Shown here piece by piece: positions 22,575 through 34,699 of a DNA stretch of 64,000 bases. The notes beneath the pieces were generated by a model, which saw only the letters and a program-made list of their open reading frames with translations, was not told the origin of the DNA and ran no database searches. Both the position numbers and the translations under genes were made by a program. Location: NCBI GenBank assembly GCA_013396655.1, contig WBMV01001233.1:310533-374532 (forward strand), given 5' to 3'. Every line of letters starts with the position of its first letter. Position 1 is the stretch's first letter. This stretch comes from Campylorhamphus procurvoides. Its lineage: Eukaryota > Chordata > Aves > Passeriformes > Dendrocolaptidae.

Positions 22575-23690
22575 AACAAGCCCATGGGATCAGACTTGAT
22601 GCATCAAAAAGTCTGATGTCATTCTTAGGCTGCCTTTATCATCTTTGAGAAGTTACAGAGACTAGAAGACATCCCTGATGAAAAGGAAAACACAAATGTG
22701 ATGCCCATTTTTAAGAAGGAGGAAAACTGTCAGGTAAGTGTCTCGCTCCTGCCTCTCAGACGGTAGAACAAATCCTGCTGGAAGTCATTTTCAGACACAT
22801 GAAAGACAGCAAAATTCATTGGGAACTGTCAATATGTTGAGTGTGAGCACAGTTCATCTGTAACCATGCCAATTAGCTTCTGAGATGAGTTGATTGACTC
22901 AGTGGACAAGAGGAAGGCTGCAGTAGTCCTTGATCTTGACTTCAGCAATGATTTTGACACACTATTTCCCAGGGTCCACATAGCTATGTTTTGAGAGTTT
23001 TAGATAGGCAGACTGTGAGGTGAATAGAAATTTATCTAGATTGTCAGACTGTCAAAGAACACTAAAAGACATCACTTCAAAGTCCTACTGGTGTACAAGT
23101 ATTGGCAGTATTATGCAGAAAATAGTACTAGAGCTGATGCACAATATGGGTGATGAGACAGACTGCACCCTCACATAATGCACATGAATCTGAAAGAAGA
23201 AGAGGATGTACTGAAGGGTAGGGCTGACATTTTGTCAAACCTGAGAAACCCAGTGAAACTCAGTGAAAACAAATGTAAAGTCCTGCACCCAGTGTGGAGT
23301 CAACCTATGTGACAAGGCAAGCTGGAAATCTGCTGTGCAAAGGAGTCCCAATGAGTAAAATATTGAATATGAAAAAACACAGTACCCATGCTCATTGGAG
23401 AGAAGATATTCAGGTTCTCCTCATACATGCTCAATGAAAGATTATTATACAACAGACAGACAAAAGCTACTGCAAATAAAATTCTGGATAGATATATAGA
23501 AAAAGAAACCACTTCATGATGATGATGGCCAAGCACTGGAACCCTGAAACCTGTAAAATATTCATCCCCATTAGATATTCTCAAATCTAACATATGCAAC
23601 AGAATAGCCTAACTTCAAAGTTATCCCTGCTTTAATCAGTAGCTTGGGTAGATGACCTACAAGGTCCCTTTTACCCTAACAATGTTTTAT
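22575..23690 (+). mobile_element. Old CR1 LINE, ORF2 to 3' end
   Basis: Ordered ORF2 landmarks survive despite many stops. These are PIFKKEENCQ (about 22705-22735; family FKKG.K.DPGNYRP), VEQILLEVIFRHMKDS (22765-22812), DSVDKRKAAVVLDLDFSNDFDT (about 22899-22965, the RT palm block) and NKCKVLHP (about 23270-23293). The 3' end has GTAGATGACCTACAAGGTCC and TTTTACCCTAACAATG, a decayed CR1 tail. The catalytic FADD region is not readable. Divergence is much greater than in the CR1 copies at 4733 or 12257, so it is an older insertion. Confidence 0.8.
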
Positions 23691-23899
23691 TATATTTTTC
23701 TTTTTTTAAATTATAAGAAGTCGACCTGTAACACCATATTTGTTGATTTAATATTAGCTTCTCCTTTCAGGAGTTTCTTTTATGTCTTCTGGCATCCTTA
23801 GCTCACACCATTTTTAAAAGTTCCTGTTGAAATTTCCTTTATGTGTTGTACTCCATTTTCATATTAACTGCTGCTTGGCCATGTTGAGATTACTTCTTT

Positions 23900-24060
23900 A
23901 CATTTTGTTCCTTTTGAACACTTAATCATTCTTCATTGTACTTTCCTGAACTCTCTCGAATTTGTTATTATGTGTAATATTGAGGTTTCCAGAACTGAAC
24001 TTATTCTTGGAGGTGAGATCACACTGGGGTCATCTAGAAGAAAACTATTATCGGTCTGCA
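23900..24060 (-). mobile_element. Old CR1 fragment, minus strand
   Basis: The plus strand reads TTGAGGTTTCCAGAACTGAAC, TTATTCTTGGAGGTGAGATC, ACACTGGGG, the reverse complement of the CR1 ORF2 stretch that usually reads GCCCAGAACTGCACACAATA, CTCGAGGTGAGGTC. Similarity fades on both sides. It lies tail to tail with the plus-strand CR1 ending at 23690. Confidence 0.55.
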
Positions 24061-27000
24061 GTGTGACATCAATGTAACAGATTCTTTGGTCTCTAGTAAT
24101 AAGTCTTATTCCAATTCAAATAGGAATGGGAATGATCATTTCTGTATCTTTGCAAGCCTAGAGCACAAACACGGACATGCACAAACATGCACAAATGCAC
24201 AAACGTACATAGGCATATACGGGCATACACAGTTCAGAGAGACTCAGTTAATTTTTGTTGAACATGTCCTGTGCAAAATGATTGATATATGAGGGAAAAA
24301 AAAAAACAAACAGAAAAAGAGTATTCTCTTGGGTGTTTTAACAGTAGGAAAAATGGCAAAAATGGTTGGAACTAACAGTAATTTAAAAAATCAATCAGAA
24401 AATATGTAAGAGTATATTAGTTATTGATACATTTCCCTTGAATGTTGCACCTGGTCAAAGAGTGATATGGTGAAATGCTTTCATAAAATCTTTAAATATG
24501 GCAGTTAAAACCCCACCACCACCTTTTGATTAAATAAATCACGAAGTATAACCAAGCATGAACTTTAGTAAAATATCTTGGGATACACGGAGTAGAAATG
24601 TATTCAAAAGCTATCTGCACTTAAACTCTGCCTCACTTGCAGACTATCATTTGCTTCAAACTAGCAGTGTCAGATGAGCTATTCCTTCCGTTTTAGCACA
24701 ATTTTCTTTCTCTGGTCTTGATAGTTTGAGAACCTCTCTCAGACTATCCCAAGAGAACCATCTTCACAGCAAAAGCTTCTGACTCCACTTCACACCTGAC
24801 TTTCAGTGAGATGAAGCATAGACTAAAGGATCTTGCTCCCCCTCGACTGTATTCCTAGATGAAATGCATTTCAGACAGGTCCACAGGAGAAGGTTATGAA
24901 CTACAAGCAAGAAATGAGTTCAGAGGGTAAAAGTGGCAATTATTTTTCTACATGAACAAAAATGAGAAAAGCAGTGGCCTTTTCCTTAAAAAACGTATCA
25001 CACTGAAAGCCCAATACTGATGTTTTTGTAGTCTTTCTTCACATAAAAGTCGCATAGAAACCTCTTAAAAAAACATCTGACAAGCACCAATTTTTATATG
25101 ATCACCTGATTGCACTTTTGTAAAAGGAAATGTCTAGAAAGCACTGTAGCATTTAATGACAAATAATTATTTATAGATGAAATGAGAACTGGAGATAATC
25201 TATGGGTGATATTTACACATCCATATATTTACCCATTTGAAAATCATACTTTGGGCCCCCAGGAAATCCAACTGGAACGTAACCTGCTTAAAAACAGATC
25301 TGGACTGCATTCAGTGTCATAAACTTACAAGTCTTGAAACAAAAAGGAGCGCATAAAAGTGATTTTTAAGGTATTTTTGCATGCATTTTGTCTGCTGAAA
25401 CATTTATCAGCTGATCCTCAGGGAGTACACAGTGAAATTAATTTGTGCAACAAGTGTTATTATGGCTTCAAGGCTGATCAAGGAGCTGACCTGGAGGAGG
25501 GAGTGAGCAATATGTCTTGTTTCCAAGTTTCTGCCATGGAAAGGCAGTATTCAAGCTAAACTTCATCTTAGCTTGCTGAAGAGAGAGTTTAACTCCAAAG
25601 AAATGATTCAGATGTAACTGAGTGTCTTCAGATAGGATCTAGTAGGGAGTTCGTGAATGTCCATTTGATCCATTCTGCTCACATTCTGGGTTTATAGTCT
25701 GTGTTGGTTTCTTTTTCCCCCCAAATTACTAAATATATTGCTTTGGCTATGTATCATCACCACGCTTGTAATTTTAACTCCTTGTTTAGGCACATGAACT
25801 TCACTGTTAACTGCTGCTAAAACTCTTCTAGATGTTTGCTGAAGAAGAGCATCATGGAAAAAAAAAAGCATGCATAAGAGCAACACTTCCTCTAATAGCT
25901 TGTGTCTTAGTGATGTTGTATATGTTTGTTATTCCACAACGAATTTCAGCCATAGAAAAGAATCTGCAGCCTAACTTGCCTGATTAACCTTTTGATTTTA
26001 TTCCTTTGCATAATCAATTTCAGGGGTTTTTGTTTATTAAAAAGCAACCTCCACTTTGCCTACAGTTTTCTCTTTTTTTCCCCCAGATACATCAGTTCTG
26101 TTAAAAAAATCCCAAAAACCCTGAGTGATTAAAAGTCCCCTGACTTGAAACATACATTTTTCTGACTCATTTCACCTTTTTCTATTCAAAAACAGAAGAC
26201 AATTTCATCAAATCTTCCGCTCATTTGGGTTGCATAACACCAGACAGAATTTTTTTGTCTTGTTTTGTAATATGTGTATGCCATTTTTACCATATTTTTC
26301 CACTGACATTTACATAAATTTTATTTTTCAAAACACACATACATTTATTTTCCCATATTATAAACTTATCCAAGGGCATGTTGAGTGATCACAATTAGTA
26401 TGACAGTGTTCTTAAAAATGCTTATGGAATAAGGCACTAGAAACTAACAGTATTTTACTCATTAAAATGCTGGTGCTAGTGAGATCACAAACATCAACAC
26501 TGTTTATTGATCCTGAGTGTCATGATTGTGCAATTTTTTCAACAAAGCTCTATTTGCCCTGTTTTCCTGATGAAAACAGACGTTTTAGTGGGTATTATTT
26601 ATTCTCAGTGATGAAGGATAGGCCTCTCTTTGAACTTGAGTTCTCTTCAGATGTACAGACAGACAGTAATATACAGGGCAAATAGAATTAATTTTAATGC
26701 CAGATATGAATATTAATGCAGGAACATAATCTTACATTTTTTGATAAATATTCTTATTCAAGGCTAATAATCAGTATCTTTTTTTTCTAATGATCGAGCT
26801 CCCTAATCTCTTTTCAACAGCACTGCTGCTAATCAACATGAAGAAAACCACTAGATTATTCAGATAACCATGTCTCTATGGTCTGAACAGTAATGGGGTC
26901 TGACAACAGGTTATAAACAAAACCTTACTGGAGCAGTAAGAAAGATGAGCAGTAACACACACAAGTGGCAATTCACCTTGATAACTGATATCACATAGGG

Positions 27001-27844
27001 TCATAAATGATACCATAGCCCTGGTGGACTATGAGGGACTTAATATCCAGTCAATCAAGCAAAGTACTTCTGAATGCAAGTAAGAGTTGTGTCATCCCTT
27101 GGCTCCACCACTGTGAGTAAGAGTTGAAAGAATCACACCTTGCATAGCAGCAGCACAGACTACAAGTCATCTCAGATAACGTAGGTGACATCCTGCCTAT
27201 ATGACAATGGGGGCAGGGTGTCAGACTGCAAGAAAAGAGAGACTTGCACAAATTAAAAGAGCTTGCAATAAAGCCACTCTTATGAAATTTCCAACAGATC
27301 TCAGCTTCTGCTGTATTGTCAGGATTAGATCAGAAAGTACATTGTTTACAGCACCAATAGATATTAATCTGGAAACTTTAGATGTGTTCTGTTCATGGTT
27401 CCAAACAATATCCTCTCGTTCATTCATTGTTCCTTGATGGGATCTCTGAAATTAAAACTGCTATTTTTCCAAGTGGCAAACTTCTAGACGAAATGTCCAT
27501 GAAGAAAAAAAATCAGATATCAATATGAAATCTCTGGAATAATATTTTCTGAACACAAAGTTTTTGAGAATTAAGTAAGAAGTCATTTCCCCATTTAATT
27601 TGCTAATATTTAATTGCTAATATTTTTCTTTTGCTGGTGGTGGGAATACGATTCTGCAATAAAAGCAAAGTTGTCATTTGTGAGTATGCCTCCTCAAAGA
27701 GGCATAATCTGTTTTGCTACTTGTTGCTCTCTGTATGACAGAACAAAACATTACACAGCACCTACTTACACTTTTAAACCCCACTCTTACTACACTGTGC
27801 TGGACTTCAGGCTCTCTGTCCATCTGATTTACCTCCACCTTCAG
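24061..27844. other. AT-rich non-coding DNA, no gene seen
   Basis: Contains a degenerate CACAAA/ACATGC repeat at 24160-24235. No frame resembles a protein and I recognise no transposon. The segment near 27200-27300 (AATTAAAAGAGCTTGC, AATAAAGCC) has LTR-like signals but no supporting homology. Confidence 0.5.
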
Positions 27845-28075
27845 ACAGTGTGCTGAATTGGACCAGTACTCAAGCTGCAGCCTTATTAGAGCCAAGCAGT
27901 GTAGAAAGATTAATTGACCTACCTTATGCACAGCACTTCTAATTCTATAATCCAAGATAGTAGAACATCATGACATACTCAGTCCAAGTTCAATTTGGGT
28001 GTTATTATGCTGACCAGATACTTTTCTTCAGAGCATCTTCTTGCCTTCCCCCCTCCCCCCCAAACAATATCTGAA
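27845..28075 (-). mobile_element. Old CR1 fragment, minus strand
   Basis: The plus strand has GTGTGCTGAATTGGACCAGT, ACTCAAGCTGCAGCCTTATT and AGAGCCAAGCAGTGTAGAAA, the reverse complement of the CR1 block normally reading GAGCTGGACACAGTACTCCAG and on. The part to about 28050 (TATGCTGACCAGATACTTTT) fits the next upstream CR1 segment. Heavily diverged. Confidence 0.6.
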
Positions 28076-28111
28076 CAGTCCATTAATTATTACTGTCTAA
28101 GTGCAGAATTT

Positions 28112-28376
28112 CGCAGAATCACAGAACAGCTGGAGTTGGAAAGGACCACTGGAGATCATCTACTCCAACCCTCCTGCTAAAGCAGGTTCACCTACAGCAA
28201 GTTGCACAGGATTACATCCAAGTGAGTTTTAAACATGTCCAGGGAAGGGGAATCCACAGCCATTTTGGGCTGCCTGTCTCAGTGCTTCATCACCTTCAGA
28301 GTAAAAAAATGGTCTCTCATATTTAGATGGAACTTCAAGTTTTTCAGTTTGTGCCCACTGCACCTCGTCATGAACT
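28112..28376 (-). mobile_element. CR1 LINE 3' end, minus strand
   Basis: Begins GCAGAATCACAGAACAGCTG, the reverse complement of a CR1 terminal octamer and tail, followed by TTGGAAAGGACCACTGGAGA, ATCATCTACTCCAACCCTCC and, further on, the reverse complement of the ORF2 C-terminus (minus-strand HKLKNLKFHLNMRDHFFTLKV). It sits inside or beside the older minus-strand CR1 material on both sides. Confidence 0.88.
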
Positions 28377-28479
28377 CAAGACTTTCTTTGTTGAATTTTA
28401 TCAGTTTATCAGTTTGTCTGTTTTCTAATCACTTCCCCAACTGAGCTTTTGTTAATTTAGATAAGTCTCTCCTGTTTTT

Positions 28480-29460
28480 CAACATTTAAATCATTAATGA
28501 AAAGCCAGAACTGTACAAGACATGTGAAAACCTTCTGTAGAACCTGCCTAAGTACTACCTTCTGATTTGATAGCCAATCACTGTTAATGACTAATTATTG
28601 GGCACATCTGATAATTTTTCACATCTATAATACTAATCTTCTTTATCTTATCTTTTAAGTGTCACATAAAGCAGCTTCAAAAGATTTTGTAAATTCAAAA
28701 TATCTAACATATACATTTCTTCTCCTTTATCTGTAAGACCGCTATCCTATCACAAAAAGGAAATTAAATTATTCTGACAAGCTTTGTTCCCAAGAAATCT
28801 GTGATTGCAGTTGCTCTACTCTTATGTTATCTCTTGGTGCCTATAAATTGTTTGATTATTTGTTCCAGCTTTTTACAAAAGAAACTAGAGCTAAATCACA
28901 CATAATTCTCAATTCCAGCTCTTTCACCTTTTTGAAGATGAGAACCACGATTTTCCTTTTTTTTTCCCCAGCTCTCCAAAACTTCATAACCTTTCATGAA
29001 TTCTATAAGGTTTCAGCGAGTCTTTAAAGTTTTCTGAGTGAAATTCGATTGGACTATCCAACATAAAACTTCTAACTTACATTAGAGCTCTTTAATGTAC
29101 TTTTTCTTTCTCCTGACTGAATCTTTACCCCTTTCTTGTTGATTATGTGTCAGCTACCTGATTTCAGACAATCTTTTTAGCAATATCTGAAGCTAAAAAG
29201 AATATTAAACACTTCAGCATTCTTGGTGTCATCATCAGTTCTTCCTTCCTCCCGTTCAGCATTTCTCTTCATCTTAGTACTAACATGCATACTGAATATT
29301 TTCTTGTTACTCTTTATAACTCTTGCCAGTTGTGTCTTATTTTACATTTTGGTATTTTGCAAATTTTTTTCACGTGTTTGTCCTTAACAAATTGACCTCT
29401 TTTTCTGTGTTCTGTATACTCCCTTCATGCAATTAAAATTACTATAGAGTCAATACTTTA
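28480..29460 (-). mobile_element. Very old CR1/L3-type LINE ORF2 remnant
   Basis: On the plus strand it follows the reverse-complement order of an ancient amniote CR1/L3-like ORF2. The segments are: one near 28500-28600 (GAACTGTACAAGACATGTG, TAGCCAATCACTG), then AAGGAAATTAAATTATTCTG and ACAAGCTTTGTTCCCAAGAA (28758-28799), CACCTTTTTGAAGATGAGAA with CCACGATTTTCC (the FKKG block region, 28926-28958), and TTTCTTGTTACTCTTTATAA with CTCTTGCCAG near 29300. I recognise this layout from reptile CR1 elements. No frame is open. The boundaries are soft, and the older piece may be continuous with the CR1 3' end at 28112. Confidence 0.55.
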
Positions 29461-32400
29461 CCCAAGCAATGTTTCTTCTACACTTCCAGTGTTTGCAGTC
29501 TGTGATTATGCCTTTAATATAGTTTCTTCATCAAGCTGCCAAGCTTTTTCTTCTTTAGACTTCTTTCTCACAGAAGTTCTCAATATCCTTAATTATTGCT
29601 ATAATAAATTTGCAGGTTCAAGTTTATTTAGTCTAACATCTGATAGTCAGGAGTTTTCCCCAAGGGAAAAATCTATAAAGACATTTCAAAGTATTTTAGC
29701 TTTTCCTTTTCTGTGGGCTTTGACCTATTTCCCACAATCATCCAGGCATTTTTGTATAACAAATCCCCTGCTATTGAAGGACATAACCTGAGTCTCTCCT
29801 GTTCTCTTGCTGTGACATGTTGTAATTTGTTATTACCATGGATTTTGGTCTTCTTTTTTTCCCCCCAAGGGACTAAAGGTAATCTTGGGCATTGGAGTTA
29901 AGGAGCTATATGTGAAGCAAATGTTTAGAGCAGATTACCTAATATGTGCTTAGTCATAATTTTCCAAGGACTTTGACATTAGGGCCCACACATCTTCATG
30001 AGTTGGCGTATCTTCAAAATTAAATAAGCATGTGTGGTTGCTATTTTTTTTTTGCATAAAAATTACTATTCCGATTTTTATCTTAGTACTCGTACATTGT
30101 TTCACTCTCTAATGACTTTTCCACCATTTGTTAGCCAATTGTTTGTGCTAAACCAGAGAATCATAATTTGTTCCTTTTGTAAGTTACTTTTATCCTTTCT
30201 TTCCAAAGACAACTAGAAAATGAAGATAATCTCAGGAAAGTGAAACTTTCTGATGATATGTGAAAGATGTAAGTTATGGGTAGCTGATGTCTGTACTTCT
30301 GCTGCAGATGGATTTATACTGCATCTCTCTTGACCAGCACAAGGAGACTGAGAGGAAAGAAAAAAAAATCATTTGTCTGAACTGTAACTTCAATAAAATG
30401 AAATAACAATTGAAGGTCATATCCAATTCAGAAATACCCAATCCAAAATGCAACATATACATGAAGGAGAAATTGTATTCATTATCAGATAACCATATGG
30501 CTTATTTCAAATTTATTTGTAAAGAAGGGATACGGCCACAGCAAGTTAATCACATATGACGCTCATAATGTAATATGAATCATAATAACAATCCTAAATA
30601 GACATTATGGTAAGAGCAGTGAAATGGAACTTGAAATAAACAGTGCAGTTGAGTGCAAATCAGTTAGCTTGAAAGGATAGGAGATTTCCAGTGGAGGAAG
30701 AGCAACCAAATACAGTATCTATTCAAGGACTATTAAATGCAAATGGAAAGTCTCCCTAAAGTCAAATGCAACTATTTGCCATATGAGTGGGGGGAAAAAA
30801 AAAACAACCCAGCATTTTGTTGCTGTAGGATGTGTTCCTGTTAGTTTCCTAAGTATCTCCCCTGTAGGATTCTTAAGCATCTGTTAACATGGTAACTCAG
30901 ACTGTAACCTTACTTTAACATAGACACTAATCTGTCTCTATTCTGTGGATATTATCAGTAAACTTGTTCATTATCCTTTCCATCTGTGACATATATGTGT
31001 TCACATTTTGGAACTGGACAAAAGATTCAACTGTTACTGGAGAATAAGGATGGTCTATCAAAGACAAATACAGACAAGACCGTGAGAATCCATCATATCC
31101 ACTTGAAACAATTCTAAAATGTATATATATATATCTTTTTGTCAGGGGAGGTAGGGTAGACATGGAATGGAAAGGAGTATCCTTATAACTTGCTTTCTTA
31201 TTGATGGCAACACAATAGGTACAAGCACAAACCTGTGGGGGCGCTTGTGGCCTCGAATTCATGCTTTCCATTTAAATGATTGTCTTGTTTTTTTAACTAG
31301 ATCTCCACTCAGACAAATGAATTTGAGATTGCAGCATGAGGACACACCCACAGAGCCATCTTTAAGTGAGTGAGAAAAGGAATCAAGGAAACAGTATTTG
31401 TGAAGACCAACCTGATCTTGAACATGGATAGCAACTAGAGGAATACTCTCCATCTGCTGACCTGCTGCACTGACGCTTCAGTGTCTTCAGAGAGATTTTA
31501 TACAAGTAGCTTGATTAAAGCTGTTGGCACAGTAAGCTGATTCATATTAGTCATGCTAGATGATAACAGCACTTAATATTGTGCATTCTTATGGAGGACA
31601 TTAAGGAATCATCAATTTGCAAACAACACTGTTATCTGGTTTGTTCCATTGTATTGTCACTATCTCCTTTTGGTGAACTTTCACAAGACTTTATTGTGTA
31701 AAATAGAAAAAAAATGCTTCTACACAAGGTTGTATTTAAGTGAAACCTTTTAAATATAATTTCTTTGAATATTTAAATATTCATCAAAAGGTAGGTTCTT
31801 TAACAAAAATAATTTCTCATTAAAATGTCAGCTTCTTCAAGGTTTTTACTTTGAAGAATAAAATAAAAGATAAAAATTTCTTTTCTGACTTTCACTCAAT
31901 GACTGCAATATACATTATGGAGATAACATTCAGATATGCCTCATTGTCTGCTGAGTAAATTATACAAGCTTTTGGAAGGATACCAAAAGATTAAATTTAT
32001 CCATATTTTCACTTAGCTTCTGAAAATACTCAAAGTAGACTTCAGGTAAAATATTGAAATATGTAAGCTCCTCGCAACAACAGAATAGATAGAATAAATA
32101 ACACAAAATTATGACTGTTATACTTTGAATCAGGAAAATAAACCTGCCTAAAATATACAACTCAATTTTGGGATCCAGCTGTGGAAATATCTCATCTGTG
32201 TCCAACACTTTGGTTGGAGTTTGGTTTCCAAGACTCTCTCTCTAGAATCAGACAGATGTGTATAGGTAGTATGCAATATGTAAGTATGGATGAAAGAAAA
32301 GGAAGATAATTGTAATTTATATTTAAGTTTTATGTAAACTGTGTGATGAAAATTCACTTCTTTAGTGAGGAGTTTATCTTTAAAAAGGATTGCATTTTCA

Positions 32401-34329
32401 TTCAGAGAAGAGTCAAAATTCCAATTTTCACCAGACATTATCCAAGTCATTTTTGTCTGGATGTAAGACAAGATCTCAAGAAAACCAATCTTTTACATAT
32501 TATGTCACACCTAAAACACCCATAAACACTGCCAATCCATGGAAACACTTTTAGTTAGGTTAATCTGATTTATTGTATATGTCTACATTGGGAACACATA
32601 ATTCACTTGTTGCAAGTGTCTATCTCTGTCCATTGGCTATAAAAGGAGTCTGATGCAAGTGGTTAAAGACTAAATATTTAAATTGTTTAAATGTAGATTA
32701 AAGGCATTTGGTTTAGATTATGATGGATTATTCAGAATTAATATCAGTTAGCCACCTATGTAAACATAAAATAATTGCAGATGTATATGAGCTTTGTTAA
32801 CAGAATAAATTAGAAAGTAAAAAGTGTGCCTGAAGTAAGGTTTAAGCTCCAAGGCCCTTCCCAAGACCACATGTTCAGCCAGTGAAGACAGAAGACATAG
32901 TCTAAGAAGATATCAAGAGACACAACCCATAGGTTTTGCAACAAAATTAGCTTGTGGAATGGTGTCACCACTTTTTTGTAACATATGTGCAGCTCAGGTA
33001 TGTTACCAGCCAAGTTGTTTGCAAAAAATTCTTCCAGCTGTTTGTAGATCACCTGCAAGCCTGCTGGGCTTTGAGATGTAACTGGATTATGAAGTTTCTA
33101 GTGTTTTGTTTGGGGACTCTGCTTTGATATTCTTAATTCCTAATTCCCTCTTCTCCCTGGGAAGGTCAATTGTTAAATTCATTGTTATACCAGCATCTCC
33201 AGCAAGTTGTGTTCAGAGTTCAGCTTCATTCATATGAACTCTGTGGCAGCTCCAGTGTTCTTAACAGCTTTACTGTGTACTTAATCAAATAGTCTATATC
33301 TAGATGAAACCAAACAGTCAGACCAAATCTCCTGTGTTCCCAGTGTCATGTAACCTAAATACATAATAATTACTATTTATTTGATGAAATGGTCTAAAAT
33401 AATTCATATAGTATACCATTGTTGAAATCAAAGTGATTTGTTTACAGCACAGTGCCAAATGGGTAGACAGAGCTGCCCTGGCAAGCTGCACAATGATGAG
33501 GTGTTTGAGAGTGAAAGGTCTGCACAAGGTGGAAGGTGTTCAAACCTTTCCATTCCACTGGTAAGGAACAGCTCCTAGAACCTCCAGAGCTAAACCTTAT
33601 TTTCAGCTCAGAGATGGTTCCCTACAAAACAGAACCCAGATATTCCAACTGCAGCATAGAATGGGAGTATGGATCTGGAAACAAACTGAGGCACAAAATT
33701 ATATGGAATAGAAAACTACTGTTATTGATACTATGCAGTCATTTCATATCCATTAAAAGCAAAACACGCAATTTAGGCTTCCCATCTTGCTTGTTAACAA
33801 AACTAGTCATCAAAGACACGAGTATTTCCAGAAGCAAGAGAAAGTAACTTATCCTACCTGTCTTGGATATCTATTTTCAGAGGCACTGGAATGGACTCAG
33901 TTTCCAGTTAAATAAGCCTAGATGACCACATTGTTTCTTTCCTTTTTTTTTTTTAGGGGATCAGGGAGAGAAAACCCAACATACAACTGAAATGCAAGCG
34001 GAAATGGAGCAATTTTTCCCAAACCTTTTAATTTCTATCATTACACCACGATGCTCTTTAAAAGTTACATCATGCTAGGGAAATATGATTCTGCATTTTT
34101 TTCCTAAGCTATTCAGCTCCTCAAAATACAAGAAAAAATACCCCGATTCAGTAAAAGGAGTGTGCTAGACCACAGCGTAAAAGGTCATCTTTCAGATTTG
34201 CAGCACAGGTTACTCTGTTGGGCACAGGAGCAGGCAATTTCAAAATGTCAGAAGTCAAGCAGACAAGGCAGAAGGCCAGCTTAGCGAAGCAAGGACCTTC
34301 TTCTGGAGCTAAGGCTGGATAAACGCTAG
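29461..34329. other. AT-rich non-coding DNA, no gene seen
   Basis: No repeat or gene recognised apart from short (TA)n near 31120-31134. The first few hundred bases (to about 29880) could still belong to the old LINE but I cannot align them. Frames of about 100 codons in this interval lack motifs. Confidence 0.5.
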
Positions 34330-34699
34330 CTCATGGGTCAGGTGCAAAGGGCTGTAGTGAATGGGGTAACATCAGACTGGCTAGTGGGATTCCATGAGGC
34401 TCCATCTTAGGCCCTGTGCTCTCCAGCAATCTTCATAAATGACTTGGACACAGGACTTGAAGGCATACAAAGTAAGTTTGCCAATGATACTAAATTGGGA
34501 GAAGCCTGTTGACCCTTTTTGAAAGCAGAGAGGCACTACAGAGAGACCTAAACAAACTAATGAGCTGGGCAATCACCAACCATATGAAGTTTAATGAAGA
34601 CAAATGCCATTCTCTGCACCTGGAACAGGGAAATCCTGGACTTTGCTGATCCTTGTGAGTCCCTTCCAACTCAGGATATTTTATGATTCTGTAATTCTA
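34330..34699 (+). mobile_element. CR1 LINE with internal deletion
   Basis: Reads VQRAVVNGVTSDW (about 34340-34380), then [23 protein letters not shown] (about 34432-34500; the catalytic FADD has become FAND), then [20 protein letters not shown]. At about 34645 it jumps straight to the 3' tail, TGATCCTTGTGAGTCCCTTC followed by ATTTTATGATTCTGT. About 700 bases of ORF2 C-terminus present in the 4733-5605 copy are missing, so the copy carries one large internal deletion. Confidence 0.88.
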
